Shown one piece after another: positions 9,151 through 17,556 of a stretch of DNA of 35,366 nt (positions are counted from its first letter, which is position 1; the number at the start of each line of letters is the position of its first letter). Source of the stretch: Acidimicrobiia bacterium (lineage in GTDB: Bacteria; Acidobacteriota; Terriglobia; Bryobacterales; Bryobacteraceae); NCBI GenBank assembly GCA_016871315.1, contig VFZE01000053.1:1-35366 (forward strand). Reading direction: 5' to 3'. The translations under genes were made by a program, and so were the position numbers. Below the pieces are notes generated by a model. That model made no database searches and was not told the DNA's origin. It saw only the letters and a program-made list of their open reading frames with translations.

Positions 9151-11988
9151 TCAGTCTTGCGAGTATGTCACCCACACCGGGCTTGACCAGGCCATGTTGC
9201 CGTCCTGTTGCTCGACCCGGACGTAGTAGTAATGCTCGCCCGGTGTCAGCTGGTTCTCGCGGTAGCGCAGCGTGTAGGTTTCCCCGTTCGGTTCGGCGGA
9301 GAAGATGTACTGGTTGTCGCGCACGACCACCACTTTCTTCAGCGGGGCCGTTGCCGTAATCGTGGCGGTCAGTTCCGGCAATGCGCCGATCTTCACCACA
9401 TCCCCTTGAAGCGCTTCGATCGTGCCCGCGCGCAGACGGTAGTCCAACACGATATTCGATGTCGCCCCGTAGCTATGACGCTTCCGCAGCGCCTCGAGTA
9501 AAGTTTCGCGCGAGGGGTTCTCCGCGATCACGCAGGAATAGGAAGTATGCGTCGAGACGTGATCGGAGCTGGCCTGGGTTCCCAGTTTGTAACCCTTTTC
9601 CCACGCTTTCCAGACAAAGCCCAGCGGGCGGTAGCCACCGGCGTGCAGTTCCGTGCGGATCTCGGTTGGCGAAAGCGGAGCGCCTTCATGCTCGGCGGAA
9701 GTCCGCGCGCCCTGGAAGATTTCCACGACGGGCTCCAGATCAGGATCGTTGTCGCGCCAGTCGGTTCCCATGTTGGTGTGAGAAGTGTGGGAAGTGGCGA
9801 TTCCCTTGTACTTGCGGAGGTAGGGATAAAGCCGCGGGCCGGTGTCGGACTTGCGTTCTTCCGCGGTGATCTCGAGCAGCGGTACGCCGCGCCGGGCGAA
9901 GACGAGGTTGCGGTGCCCGTTGGGATAACCGAGGCTGCGCTCGGTGCCGAACATGGCGGTGAAGAAACCGGGGACATGGAACATGTCACCGGACTTGTCA
10001 ATGCGCCACCAGGTGTAGGGCTGCTCGCCGGATTGATGATCGGTGACGAGGAAGTAATCCATGTTGGCGGCATCCATCGCATAGCGGTAGGCGTCCCAAA
10101 GACTGCCGTCGCCGGCGCCGTCGAGGGAAATGTCGGTGTGACGGTGCATGTCGCCGCGATAGATGCGGTAGGTCTTGCCGCTGGAGGTGATGACGTGGGA
10201 GCGGATGGCGGCGAGCTGCTCGCGCTCTTTGGGTTCGGAGGCAAGGCCGCCTGGCGGATCGGGGGGCCTTGGCGCCAGAGCCGGTGTCGCCGCAGCTGCC
10301 GCGCGAAGGCGGGTGACCATGATCTCGTTGTTGCGCGGCGGATGGCCGAAGTTCGGGCCGCCCCAGAGGCGCTGATCGGTTACCCATGCCGCATAGACAT
10401 GTCCGTCTGACGATGGAGCGATGCGCAGCTCACCTTCGTTCCTGCCGATGGATTCCGGAATCAGGAAGAGGTCCGACCAACGGTCGCCATGGTAGTAGGT
10501 GGCCGTCACCTCCCACTTGCCGCCGGCGGCCCAGAGCGAGGTGGGGAGGCGCGAGGATGTTCTGGGGCGGGCGAACAGCCAGATGCGTCCCGCGCTGTCG
10601 GCGGCCAGCCGCGGCGTGTGGAAGTAGCGCTTGAAGCCGTAGGGAACCACATCGTCGGGCTGGCGCAGCGGCGCCTGCCAGAGTCCCGCCGCATAGACGG
10701 CCACGCGCACCGTGCGGGCGTGATAAATGCCGGTTCCGCCGGTGAGCAGGAATCCAGTGTCCTTGCCCCAGTTCTCCGGACCTTCATCCCAAGCGACCCA
10801 GACGCGGTCCTGCGCGTCGACGGCGAGGGATGGATGGGCGTGGAATCGCGTGGAATTGGTGACCTGAATCAGCGGACCCGGCGCGTTGTTCTTCACCTCC
10901 CGCATGTAGACGTTGTAATTGCCGGTGGCGTAGCCGTCCCAGGCGACGTATACGGTCCCGTTACGGGCGACGGCAACGGCGGGCGACCAGTCATTGGCGC
11001 GGGGGTGGCGCTTCGGGTCGCTGAGGTTCATCTCGCTGGTCCACTTGCCGGCGGTGAAGCTGCGGAGATAAATATCGCTGCGGCCGCCGCGCCAGCTTTG
11101 CCACACGACGTGGAAATTGCCGCGCCCAACGGCCGCCACCTGATGGAAGAGGTTGTTTCCCTTGCCGGAGGTGAGGTTCTGGACAGCGCCGAGCGCCGTG
11201 CCGTCATGGATGCGCGCCTTCAGATGCCAGTCATCGCCAATATGCTCGGACCAGACGACCATTGTCGTTCCGCCGGAAGCCGCGACAGCGGTGCCAAACA
11301 GATCGCCGGGTTTCTCGGTGACCGTGAGCGTCTCCGCCCACGCGCCGTTGCTTCGGGAACGGAGAAACACCTGCTCCGCGTTATTGCGGAAGCTTTGCCA
11401 AGCCACCCACACGCGGCCGGCGTCGACGGCGATGGACGGGTAATCGTCCTCCTGCTCCTCGGAGGTGATCTTCTCTACCACGGGCGTCCGGTACACCTCG
11501 ACCATCGCGTTCAGGGGAAAAATCCCCTCGGTCTCGGGAATATCCATCGGCCGGAAGGCGAACTCGCCTCGCGGAACCTTCACGCGGAGGCTGGCGTCGG
11601 CGGGCGCGCGGAAGTAGATTGTTACTCCGGTAGCCTCGACCGGCGCCGGTTGTGGTTGCGGCTTTTCGTTGGGATGCATGCCTCCGCTGAACTGCCCCCA
11701 TGCCGTGGTGGAGCACTCCCACGCGTTGGCGGGCAGGATCTTGGCGTTCTCATTGAAGTGATGTCCGACGATGCGCTCGATGCGTCCGGCGGTAATGGTG
11801 GCCGACCCATCCCACTTGGCCGGTGCGGGATCCTTGGAGCCAAAGATCAGGGTCACGGCTTGCAGATCGGATGCGGGCGGCGCCGGCTGTGGATTCGTGA
11901 TCTGGGGAGTAGAGGTGGCGGTGCGGATCAGTACGCCCGCCGCGATCAAGGCGAATGCAGCGGCGGCAAGCAAGCTTCTTCGATTCAT
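9151..11988 (-). CDS. Secreted protein with beta-propeller-like region and C-terminal PHP-type metal domain
   Basis: A 945-residue exported protein. The ATG at 11988 is chosen over an upstream open extension because it gives a clean signal sequence (MNRRSLLAAAAFALIAAGVL) and lies 4 bases behind the stop of the preceding gene. Residues ~130-580 contain repeated blocks of the form VAVD..GRVWVAW and VYVAWDGYATGN, pointing to a beta-propeller. From about residue 605 there is a DUF3604/PHP-like metal domain: RGDMHRHTDIS, later VTDHQSGE, HTSHTNMG and SSDHVSTH supply the His/Asp metal ligands. The final ~80 residues are beta-rich. It probably acts outside the cytoplasm as a metal-dependent hydrolase; the substrate is unknown. 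Placed between an FMN-like protein and an Oar-type receptor. Confidence 0.85.
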   Translation of the reverse strand: MNRRSLLAAAAFALIAAGVLIRTATSTPQITNPQPAPPASDLQAVTLIFGSKDPAPAKWDGSATITAGRIERIVGHHFNENAKILPANAWECSTTAWGQFSGGMHPNEKPQPQPAPVEATGVTIYFRAPADASLRVKVPRGEFAFRPMDIPETEGIFPLNAMVEVYRTPVVEKITSEEQEDDYPSIAVDAGRVWVAWQSFRNNAEQVFLRSRSNGAWAETLTVTEKPGDLFGTAVAASGGTTMVVWSEHIGDDWHLKARIHDGTALGAVQNLTSGKGNNLFHQVAAVGRGNFHVVWQSWRGGRSDIYLRSFTAGKWTSEMNLSDPKRHPRANDWSPAVAVARNGTVYVAWDGYATGNYNVYMREVKNNAPGPLIQVTNSTRFHAHPSLAVDAQDRVWVAWDEGPENWGKDTGFLLTGGTGIYHARTVRVAVYAAGLWQAPLRQPDDVVPYGFKRYFHTPRLAADSAGRIWLFARPRTSSRLPTSLWAAGGKWEVTATYYHGDRWSDLFLIPESIGRNEGELRIAPSSDGHVYAAWVTDQRLWGGPNFGHPPRNNEIMVTRLRAAAAATPALAPRPPDPPGGLASEPKEREQLAAIRSHVITSSGKTYRIYRGDMHRHTDISLDGAGDGSLWDAYRYAMDAANMDYFLVTDHQSGEQPYTWWRIDKSGDMFHVPGFFTAMFGTERSLGYPNGHRNLVFARRGVPLLEITAEERKSDTGPRLYPYLRKYKGIATSHTSHTNMGTDWRDNDPDLEPVVEIFQGARTSAEHEGAPLSPTEIRTELHAGGYRPLGFVWKAWEKGYKLGTQASSDHVSTHTSYSCVIAENPSRETLLEALRKRHSYGATSNIVLDYRLRAGTIEALQGDVVKIGALPELTATITATAPLKKVVVVRDNQYIFSAEPNGETYTLRYRENQLTPGEHYYYVRVEQQDGNMAWSSPVWVTYSQD

Positions 11989-11992
11989 GATT

Positions 11993-12433
11993 TCACTCCA
12001 GCGGTACTTCGTGATATTCGAGCGCCCATTCGCGCATGTAGCGCACGCGGAGCGGCTCAATCCGGTAGAGCATGAACTCCGGGTTGTCGATGGATTTCAG
12101 GTAAGCGCGGAGGAGGGGGTTGGAGTCCCAGATCTCCTGGCGCACGCGGGCGTCGATGACCAGCTGCGCAAGGCCGGTGATGCGCACCTGATCGTGTTCC
12201 CTGGTCAGGTAGCAAAGCTCGACTTTGCGATTGTTCTCGATCTCGCCGGTTTTGCCGGAGCTTCGCAAGGAGGCGACGTAGACGGTGAAGGCTTCTGTGC
12301 GGACGGGGGAAACCGGCCTCACGCGAGGCTGGTCGCCATCAGCGGTTGCCAGCTGCGGAAACGGATCGGCAGCCACTACCGCCAGCGCTAGCTGCCGAAC
12401 CTCGTCCGGACTGGGGACGGGATCGGCTTTCAT
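11993..12433 (-). CDS. Pyridoxamine-5'-phosphate-oxidase-like (general stress protein 26-type) split-barrel protein
   Basis: A 146-residue small flavin-binding-type split barrel protein. The pattern PFPQLATADGDQPRVRPVSP at ~24-43, the strand with KTGEIENNRKVELCYL and a Trp/Tyr-rich C-terminus fit the general-stress-protein-26/PNPOx-like family, which bind FMN or F420 or heme. ATG 12433 is chosen; the open frame continues upstream but runs through the start of the divergent prepilin peptidase gene and shows no family resemblance. It heads the minus-strand group 12433-5654 and is 4 bases from the PHP-domain gene. Its start lies only 24 bases from the divergent gene at 12458, so at least one promoter must overlap coding sequence. 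Confidence 0.8.
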   Translation of the reverse strand: MKADPVPSPDEVRQLALAVVAADPFPQLATADGDQPRVRPVSPVRTEAFTVYVASLRSSGKTGEIENNRKVELCYLTREHDQVRITGLAQLVIDARVRQEIWDSNPLLRAYLKSIDNPEFMLYRIEPLRVRYMREWALEYHEVPLE

Positions 12434-12457
12434 TGCCTTTACAGCATACACTGGTGG

Positions 12458-13000
12458 ATGCTTTTGATGATCGAGCTCAGCCCCTGGCTCCGCGCGCTGC
12501 TCGCCCTGTTCAGCCTCGCCGCCGGCGTAACCGACTGGCGCCGGCGGCTCATCCCGAACTACATCACGATCCCCGCGCTGGCAGCCGGCTTTCTTCTCCA
12601 AACGGCGCAGCATGGCCTGGCTGGCCTGAAGGATGCATCCCTTGGCATGGCCGCGGCTGCCGCGATCACCATTCCGCTGTACCTGCTGCGGGGACTGGGC
12701 GGCGGCGATGTAAAGATGATGGCCGCCGCGGGGGCCATCGCCGGTCCTTTGAACTTCCTGTACCTGTTCGTTCTGAACGCGGTGATAGGTGGAGTGGGGG
12801 CGGTGGCGCTGGTTCTCTACAAGGCCGCCTTGTGGCCACGCTGCGCAACATGGCCGTCATTTTCCGCGAAATGGCAATGCTGCGGGCGCCGTATCAGAGC
12901 CGCGAGGAGCTCGCTATCGCGCATCCGGAAGCGATCACGTTGCCGCGTGGCGTCGTCTTTGCGGCGGCGGCGGGACTGCTGCTGCTTCTGTGATCAATAG
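12458..13000 (+). pseudogene. Prepilin peptidase (A24, CpaA/TadV-like), apparent frameshift
   Basis: Aspartic peptidase that removes type IV prepilin leader peptides in the inner membrane. Both catalytic aspartates are present: Asp26 in TDWRRRLIPN and Asp84 in GGGDVKMM, and the protein is short like CpaA/TadV forms that lack the methylase domain. After Lys122 (codon 12821-12823) the frame becomes Arg/Cys-rich nonsense ending at 13000. In the -1 frame, from 12823, the sequence instead reads a believable tail (GRLVATLRNMAVIFREMAML, then a Leu-rich helix) ending at a TGA at 12991-12993. Restoring one G in the AAGG at 12821-12824 would join them into 178 residues. I see no slippery heptamer, so a deletion or a sequencing error is more likely than programmed shifting. 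The corrected end lies 1 base before the convergent glpD stop. An ATG at 12467 is an alternative start. Confidence 0.75.
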
Positions 13001-14418
13001 GCCGGAATGGCCGCAATGCGCAGGACGAGTGCGATTTGCTGCTCTCGCTGGGCGTCGCTCCAGGCCAAGGGCCGACCCATCTCGTGCGCCAGCGGGCGCA
13101 GCGCTTCGGCGTCCCAACTCCGCTCATAGCCCCAATAGGTGCAAACGAACATCAGGTCCGCCAGCCGTTGCGCCATTTCGTAATCCACCGCCTGTTGGAT
13201 TATCGCTTCCGCGGTGTCCGGCTTGCGTGCAGGGGTGAAGGCGGACTCATGCGTAGTGCAGCGACCGCGCAGGTCCGGGGCCAGCAGATCCACCGCCTCC
13301 TGGCTCATCGAACGGTAGGTTGTGTACTTGCCCCCGGTGATCTTTACGACTCCATCCTGCTTCCAGATCTTATGCCCGCGCGAAGCAGCCGATGGGGAAC
13401 CATCCGCCGCCACCAATGGACGGAGCGAGCTGTACACGGCAATGGGCTTTAGGTCCCCAGCGTCGCGGAACAACTCCCGTGCGATGGCTTGCAGGTAGCG
13501 GATCTCTTGCGGCGTGATGGATACCTCGTCGGGCGATCCGGAATGATCCACGTCGGTTGTTCCAATCAAGGAGAGGCTGTTCTGCGGTCCCCACGGGAGG
13601 ACAAAGATGATCCGCCCGTCACGATGAAAGTGCGCGATGGCGTTGCCGCTATCGGTGAGCGCCGGAACGATGATGTGCGATCCGCGCACGAGGCGGAGAT
13701 TGGCGCCGCCCTCCCACGGTCCGCGCGCATCCACGATCTGGTGCGCCCGCACCACACTTTCTCCGCCTCCAAGTCTGTCTTCGATGTTCACTTCGAGGAT
13801 TTCACCGCGGCGCTGCCATCCGGCAGCCTCCGCATAGTTCACGGCGATGACCCCGTGCCGCGCCGCATCGAAGAGGTTTTCCAGGAGCAGGCGCGCCGAG
13901 TTGACGCGGCAATCGGAAAAGATGGCGGCCGAATGAAGTCCCACAAGGTTGAGATCGGGCTCGATTCTCTTTAGCTCAGCGAGGCTGAGGTTCAGCCGCG
14001 GGGCAATGTTGTGGCTGCCTGCCAGGAGATCGTAGAGCCATAGGCCGATGCCGTAGTAGCGCCGCTGGAACCAGGTCTCGAACGGCATCACGAACCGCAG
14101 CGGCTCCACCAGACCGGGCGCCAGCTTCACCAGCCGCGCCCGTTCATGCAGCGCTTCCTTGACCAGCGCGAAATCGAAATGCTCGAGGTAGCGCAGCCCG
14201 CCGTGGATCAGCTGGGAATTCCGGCTGCTGGTGCCGCTTCCGAAGTAGCGCTTTTCGATCAGCCCGATGCGCAAGGTGCCGCAGGCGCGCAGGGCAAGAT
14301 CGCGCGCGATGCCGGCTCCGTTGATGCCTCCACCGATGATGAGGACATCCAGCGGTTCGCCGATGAGCCGGGCAAGGTTCTCCTTGCGGCTTTGCGGATG
14401 AAATGCCGGCGCGTTCAC
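12994..14418 (-). CDS. glpD: FAD-dependent glycerol-3-phosphate dehydrogenase
   Basis: Oxidises sn-glycerol 3-phosphate to dihydroxyacetone phosphate, passing electrons to the quinone pool. 474 residues: FAD-binding GGGINGAG at ~29-36, then GTSSRNSQLIHGGLRYLE (FAD/active-site signature of the family), and VKITGGKYTTYRSM near residue 390; the C-terminal domain is present. The start is taken as GTG at 14418, whose GTGA overlaps the TGA stop of the upstream acyltransferase by 4 bases; the open frame beyond it to 15027 is out-of-frame acyltransferase sequence. In this locus it could supply DHAP as backbone for acyl- or alkyl-DHAP formation, which would suit ether-lipid synthesis; that is inference. 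It overlaps the frameshifted end of the convergent prepilin peptidase. Confidence 0.92.
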   Translation of the reverse strand: MNAPAFHPQSRKENLARLIGEPLDVLIIGGGINGAGIARDLALRACGTLRIGLIEKRYFGSGTSSRNSQLIHGGLRYLEHFDFALVKEALHERARLVKLAPGLVEPLRFVMPFETWFQRRYYGIGLWLYDLLAGSHNIAPRLNLSLAELKRIEPDLNLVGLHSAAIFSDCRVNSARLLLENLFDAARHGVIAVNYAEAAGWQRRGEILEVNIEDRLGGGESVVRAHQIVDARGPWEGGANLRLVRGSHIIVPALTDSGNAIAHFHRDGRIIFVLPWGPQNSLSLIGTTDVDHSGSPDEVSITPQEIRYLQAIARELFRDAGDLKPIAVYSSLRPLVAADGSPSAASRGHKIWKQDGVVKITGGKYTTYRSMSQEAVDLLAPDLRGRCTTHESAFTPARKPDTAEAIIQQAVDYEMAQRLADLMFVCTYWGYERSWDAEALRPLAHEMGRPLAWSDAQREQQIALVLRIAAIPAY

Positions 14419-15164
14419 GGCGTTTTCGCGGCATCGCTGACGCCATCCAGCCGCGCCATCAGTCCAGCCACGCGATCGCGCATGCAGCGGGTCAGCTCCC
14501 CGCGCTCCTTGAGGGTAAGGCCCTCTGTCGAAATGGGCTCGCCGAGGAGAAACTCCACCGTCCTTGCTTGAATATGGACGCTGCCAACAGGAAGCACCTC
14601 GCGCGTGCCCTTCAGCGCGAACGGCACCACCTGGGCGCCGGATTTGATCGCGATATAGGCCGCTCCTTCCTTGAACTCCTGCAATCCGCCGCGCGACCGT
14701 GACCCTTCCGGAAACAGCAGCACCGACAGTTTGCGCTCTCGAATGCGCCGCGCGGCGTCGCTCAGGATCTTCAGTCCCGCCTTGGTATCGTTGGGATCCA
14801 CGGCGAAATGGCCGGAACGGCGCAGGTGCGTGCCCAGAAACGGCAGCTTCACGTACTTGATATTCACCAGGAAAAGAAACTGGCGCGGGATGTGGCCGAG
14901 CACGACCGGGGTGTCCATGAGGCTCAGGTGATTCCCGACGAAGACATAATAACCATCCGGCTTGAGCCGGTCCAGTCCGCGGCAATTGACCTTGACGCCG
15001 CTGATCACGAGCAACATGCGCGCCCACTTCCGCGAGATGGTGTGCTGGCGGCGGCCTTCGGGATCGAAGAAGGAGGTTGCGACGGAGAGCGAACCCATGA
15101 CGACAGTGGCCAGGATGATCATGGGGTCCGTAATGAGCAAGCTGCGGAGAAAGCTAAGCGACAT
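14415..15164 (-). CDS. PlsC-like 1-acyl-glycerol-3-phosphate acyltransferase (copy 2)
   Basis: A 249-residue membrane-associated acyltransferase that would move an acyl chain onto a glycerol-phosphate lipid. Motif I is intact as NHLSLMD (His79, Asp84); motif III is FPEGSRSRGG at ~151-160. A hydrophobic stretch lies near the N-terminus (~14-30). The ATG at 15164 forms TAATG with the stop of the upstream paralogue, so the two are probably co-translated; its own TGA overlaps the GTG of glpD. It shares residue-for-residue spacing of His and Asp with the upstream copy, suggesting tandem duplication. Acyl-donor preference cannot be read from the sequence. Confidence 0.92.
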   Translation of the reverse strand: MSLSFLRSLLITDPMIILATVVMGSLSVATSFFDPEGRRQHTISRKWARMLLVISGVKVNCRGLDRLKPDGYYVFVGNHLSLMDTPVVLGHIPRQFLFLVNIKYVKLPFLGTHLRRSGHFAVDPNDTKAGLKILSDAARRIRERKLSVLLFPEGSRSRGGLQEFKEGAAYIAIKSGAQVVPFALKGTREVLPVGSVHIQARTVEFLLGEPISTEGLTLKERGELTRCMRDRVAGLMARLDGVSDAAKTP

Positions 15165-15904
15165 TAATACGGCACCGGAACCGGCGCTTCCTCTTCCAGC
15201 AATTCGGCGACGCTCTGATACAGAGATTGGGTCAGCTTGGTGCGGTCCTGGAGCGTGAGATCGAGCGTCGGTATGGGATCCCCGATCCGCATCCGCACCT
15301 TGCCGGGCCGGATGATGGCCCCGTGCATTGGCAGGATCTTGCGCAGCCCGATCAGGCCGATGGGCACAATCGGCACGCCCGCCTTGATCGCAATATAGGC
15401 GGCGCCATCCTTGAACGGATCCAATTCGCCTTCCGTCCGTCCGCCTTCCGGGAACAGCAGGATTGAGATCCCGCGTTCCTGAATCACACGCGCGGCCTCC
15501 GACATGGTGCGCAGTGAATCCCGCGGGTTGCCGCTGTCCACCGGCAGGTGACCGGCACGCTTCAGGTGATAGCCGATGAACGGCACGCTGAACAGGTTGC
15601 GGTTCGCCAGGAACCGGAACTGGGCCGAAATATGCGGAAGAATCACCGGCACGTCGAAATAGCTGCGGTGGTTGGCGATGAACACGAAGCTCCCGCCCGG
15701 CGCGATCTTTTCCAGCCCCTCCACCTCCACCTTCACCCCCGCGATCCACAACAGGGAACGCGACCAAGCCCTCGCGACGCTATGCTGTGTCCGCCCCGTG
15801 GAGGAAAAAAGCGACACGATCAACGAGATGGTACCCATTACCGCCGTACTGAGCACCAGGCCCGGCGATGTCCAAAAAACCGATCGTAACCTACTAAGCC
15901 ACAT
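15164..15904 (-). CDS. PlsC-like acyltransferase (copy 1)
   Basis: A 246-residue lysophosphatidate-type acyltransferase. Motif I is NHRSYFD (His79, Asp84) and motif III is LFPEGGRTEG at ~150; an N-terminal hydrophobic segment (~13-33) anchors it to the membrane. The ATG at 15904 is taken as start; an in-frame GTG at 15910 two codons upstream is possible, and no convincing ribosome site is visible for either. First gene of the minus-strand set acyltransferase-acyltransferase-glpD, divergent from the fatty acyl reductase gene across a ~120-base promoter region. With its twin it could esterify two positions or use two kinds of acyl group. Confidence 0.92.
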   Translation of the reverse strand: MWLSRLRSVFWTSPGLVLSTAVMGTISLIVSLFSSTGRTQHSVARAWSRSLLWIAGVKVEVEGLEKIAPGGSFVFIANHRSYFDVPVILPHISAQFRFLANRNLFSVPFIGYHLKRAGHLPVDSGNPRDSLRTMSEAARVIQERGISILLFPEGGRTEGELDPFKDGAAYIAIKAGVPIVPIGLIGLRKILPMHGAIIRPGKVRMRIGDPIPTLDLTLQDRTKLTQSLYQSVAELLEEEAPVPVPY

Positions 15905-15935
15905 GAACACTACAGTTTGCAGGTACCATTGGGCC

Positions 15936-15965
15936 TTGACAGGGCCTTCCGGACACAGCTAGGCT
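15936..15965 (+). promoter_or_regulatory. Candidate sigma-70-type promoter for the reductase/FAAL operon
   Basis: A perfect -35 hexamer TTGACA at 15936-15941 followed after 18 bases by TAGGCT at 15960-15965, a weak -10 with the important first two bases and last T. Transcription would start near 15972, about 50 bases before the chosen TTG start at 16025. No other good hexamer pair was seen in the divergent gap. Confidence 0.4.
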
Positions 15966-15993
15966 ATTGTATCGTACAGAATCCCGGAAACAA
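15966..15993 (-). promoter_or_regulatory. Candidate sigma-70-type promoter for the acyltransferase-glpD operon
   Basis: Reading leftwards, TTGTTT (15993-15988) and TACAAT (15971-15966) are separated by 16 bases. The -10 matches consensus at five of six positions, the -35 at three. The predicted start is near 15959, about 55 bases before the ATG at 15904. Its -10 directly abuts the plus-strand -10, so polymerase could occupy only one promoter at a time. Confidence 0.4.
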
Positions 15994-16024
15994 GTCCCTT
16001 CCCCCCGCGGGAGTACCCACGCCG

Positions 16025-17548
16025 TTGATCGACGCTACCCAAACTTTTCAAGACAACGAGGTTTTCCTGACCGGCGCCAATGGCTTCGTGGGTAAGGTTC
16101 TGCTCGGCCTGCTCATCGAGCGCTTCCCCGATTTCAAGCACCTGCATATTCTGGTTCGCTCACGCCCCGGGCTGCCCGCGGAGGAGCGGTTCCGCCGGGA
16201 CGTGCTGAGCTCGCCCGCGCTCGGTGAGATTGCCGAGCGCGCCGGGCCGGATCTGCTCACGCGGCGGGTCACAGTGCACGGCGGCGACATCGGAGAGCCT
16301 TTGTGCGGACTGAGCGAGGAGGCTGTGGACAGCCTGGCCGGGCGCATCCCGCTGCTCATCAACTGCGCCGGACTGGTGGAGTTCTTCGCCCCGGTGGATG
16401 AGTCCTTCAAGTCCAACGTCGACGGGGTGGAAAACGCGATTGCGCTGGCCAGGCGCCTCCGCGCGAAGCTGGTGCACGTCTCGACCTGTTTCGTCTGCGG
16501 GGAAGCCGACGGCCTTGTGGAGGAGACCGAACCGATCCTCGGCTACTACCCGCGGCGCAAGAATCTGCACGACCGCAGCTTCCGTCACGAACAGGAAATC
16601 GCGCTGATGCGCAAGAGGATCCGTGACGTCTACGGCGCCGCCCGCCGCAGCCCCCGGGTTGTGCCGCCGAAGGAGCTTACCCAGCAACTGGTGGACCTGG
16701 GCTCCCAGCGCGCGGCGCAGTGGGGCTGGGTCAACACCTACACGTACAGCAAGAGTCTCGGCGAACAGCTGCTGGCCGCCGCCGAAGGGCTGGATTACAG
16801 CATCGTGCGGCCGGCGATCGTCGAGGCGGCAATGGAATTCCCCTTCCCCGGCTGGGTGGAAGGCGGGCGAACGGCGGCGCCGCTGGTGATGATGGCGCTT
16901 GCCGGGCAGCGGCACTGGCCGCTGCGCAAGGATTCACCGCTGGAAGTGGTTCCTGTCGACCAGATCGCGGCCTCCATCCTCACTGCCGGGGTCCATCTGC
17001 TGCATGGCACCGCCGACCGCGTCTATCAGCTTGGCGTGGCGGACCGCAATCCGGTGCCGCTCGGCGACCTTGTCAAGTGGATGCACGAGGACTACTTGAA
17101 GCGGAAAGGCCGGCCGAAGTTGATTTCTCCCGGAGTGCGGATCCTGACACCGCGAATGGCACGGCGGCTTAACGGCATTCAGCACAAGAACATCGTCGGG
17201 CTACAGCGCTTCGTGGTGATGATGCGCCGTCTTGCGCAGCAAACCGGGATGCCGGGGCGCCGCATGCTCGCCCGCTTGGGGACCAAGCTCCGCATGCTCG
17301 GATTACAGGCTACGGTGCGCGACCAGATGCTGGAACTCTACCAGCCCTTCATGTACGATAACCGGTTCATCTTCGAAGCCGAGAATATCCGTGACGCTCA
17401 CCAGCGCCTGCGCCAGGAGGACCGCCGCAAACTCCCCTGGGCCCCTGAGCAGATCGAGTGGAAGCGCTACTGGTCCGAACACGAAGTCCGCGGCATTCAG
17501 AAATGGGTGCAGGCGGAATTCAGCAAGGGACGAACGTTTAAACTATAA
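16025..17548 (+). CDS. Fatty acyl reductase-like protein (extended SDR, NAD_binding_4/FAR type)
   Basis: A 507-residue protein resembling fatty acyl-CoA/ACP reductases, which make fatty aldehydes or alcohols with NAD(P)H. Rossmann signature TGANGFVGK at 16-24, VSTCF at ~152-156 (catalytic Ser/Thr position), and Tyr239-xxx-Lys243 in TYTYSK. The C-terminal ~150 residues form a helical extension seen in this family. The frame is open from 15917, but that would place the start before the promoter; TTG at 16025 is preferred because GGGAG at 16009-16013 precedes it and the Rossmann strand begins ~12 residues later, as usual. It lies 8 bases before the ACP-FAAL gene, so the natural substrate may be the acyl chain carried by that protein. 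Confidence 0.85.
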   Translation: MIDATQTFQDNEVFLTGANGFVGKVLLGLLIERFPDFKHLHILVRSRPGLPAEERFRRDVLSSPALGEIAERAGPDLLTRRVTVHGGDIGEPLCGLSEEAVDSLAGRIPLLINCAGLVEFFAPVDESFKSNVDGVENAIALARRLRAKLVHVSTCFVCGEADGLVEETEPILGYYPRRKNLHDRSFRHEQEIALMRKRIRDVYGAARRSPRVVPPKELTQQLVDLGSQRAAQWGWVNTYTYSKSLGEQLLAAAEGLDYSIVRPAIVEAAMEFPFPGWVEGGRTAAPLVMMALAGQRHWPLRKDSPLEVVPVDQIAASILTAGVHLLHGTADRVYQLGVADRNPVPLGDLVKWMHEDYLKRKGRPKLISPGVRILTPRMARRLNGIQHKNIVGLQRFVVMMRRLAQQTGMPGRRMLARLGTKLRMLGLQATVRDQMLELYQPFMYDNRFIFEAENIRDAHQRLRQEDRRKLPWAPEQIEWKRYWSEHEVRGIQKWVQAEFSKGRTFKL

Positions 17549-17556
17549 GGGTTCAA

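Noticed and set aside
12434-12613. Upstream extension of the FMN-like split-barrel gene
   Set aside because: It lies over the divergent prepilin peptidase coding start and reads as low-complexity charged sequence without resemblance to the family.
12815-12830. Programmed -1 frameshift in the prepilin peptidase
   Set aside because: No X-XXY-YYZ slippery site is visible, and the family is not known for recoding; deletion or read error is simpler.
14419-15027. N-terminal extension of the glpD frame
   Set aside because: The extra ~200 codons are an out-of-frame reading of the acyltransferase gene, rich in Arg/Gly/Pro; the GTG at 14418 with a GTGA overlap gives the normal GlpD length.
15917-16024. 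Longer N-terminus for the fatty acyl reductase
   Set aside because: It would start upstream of the best promoter and adds residues without family resemblance; TTG 16025 has a ribosome site and normal distance to the Rossmann motif.
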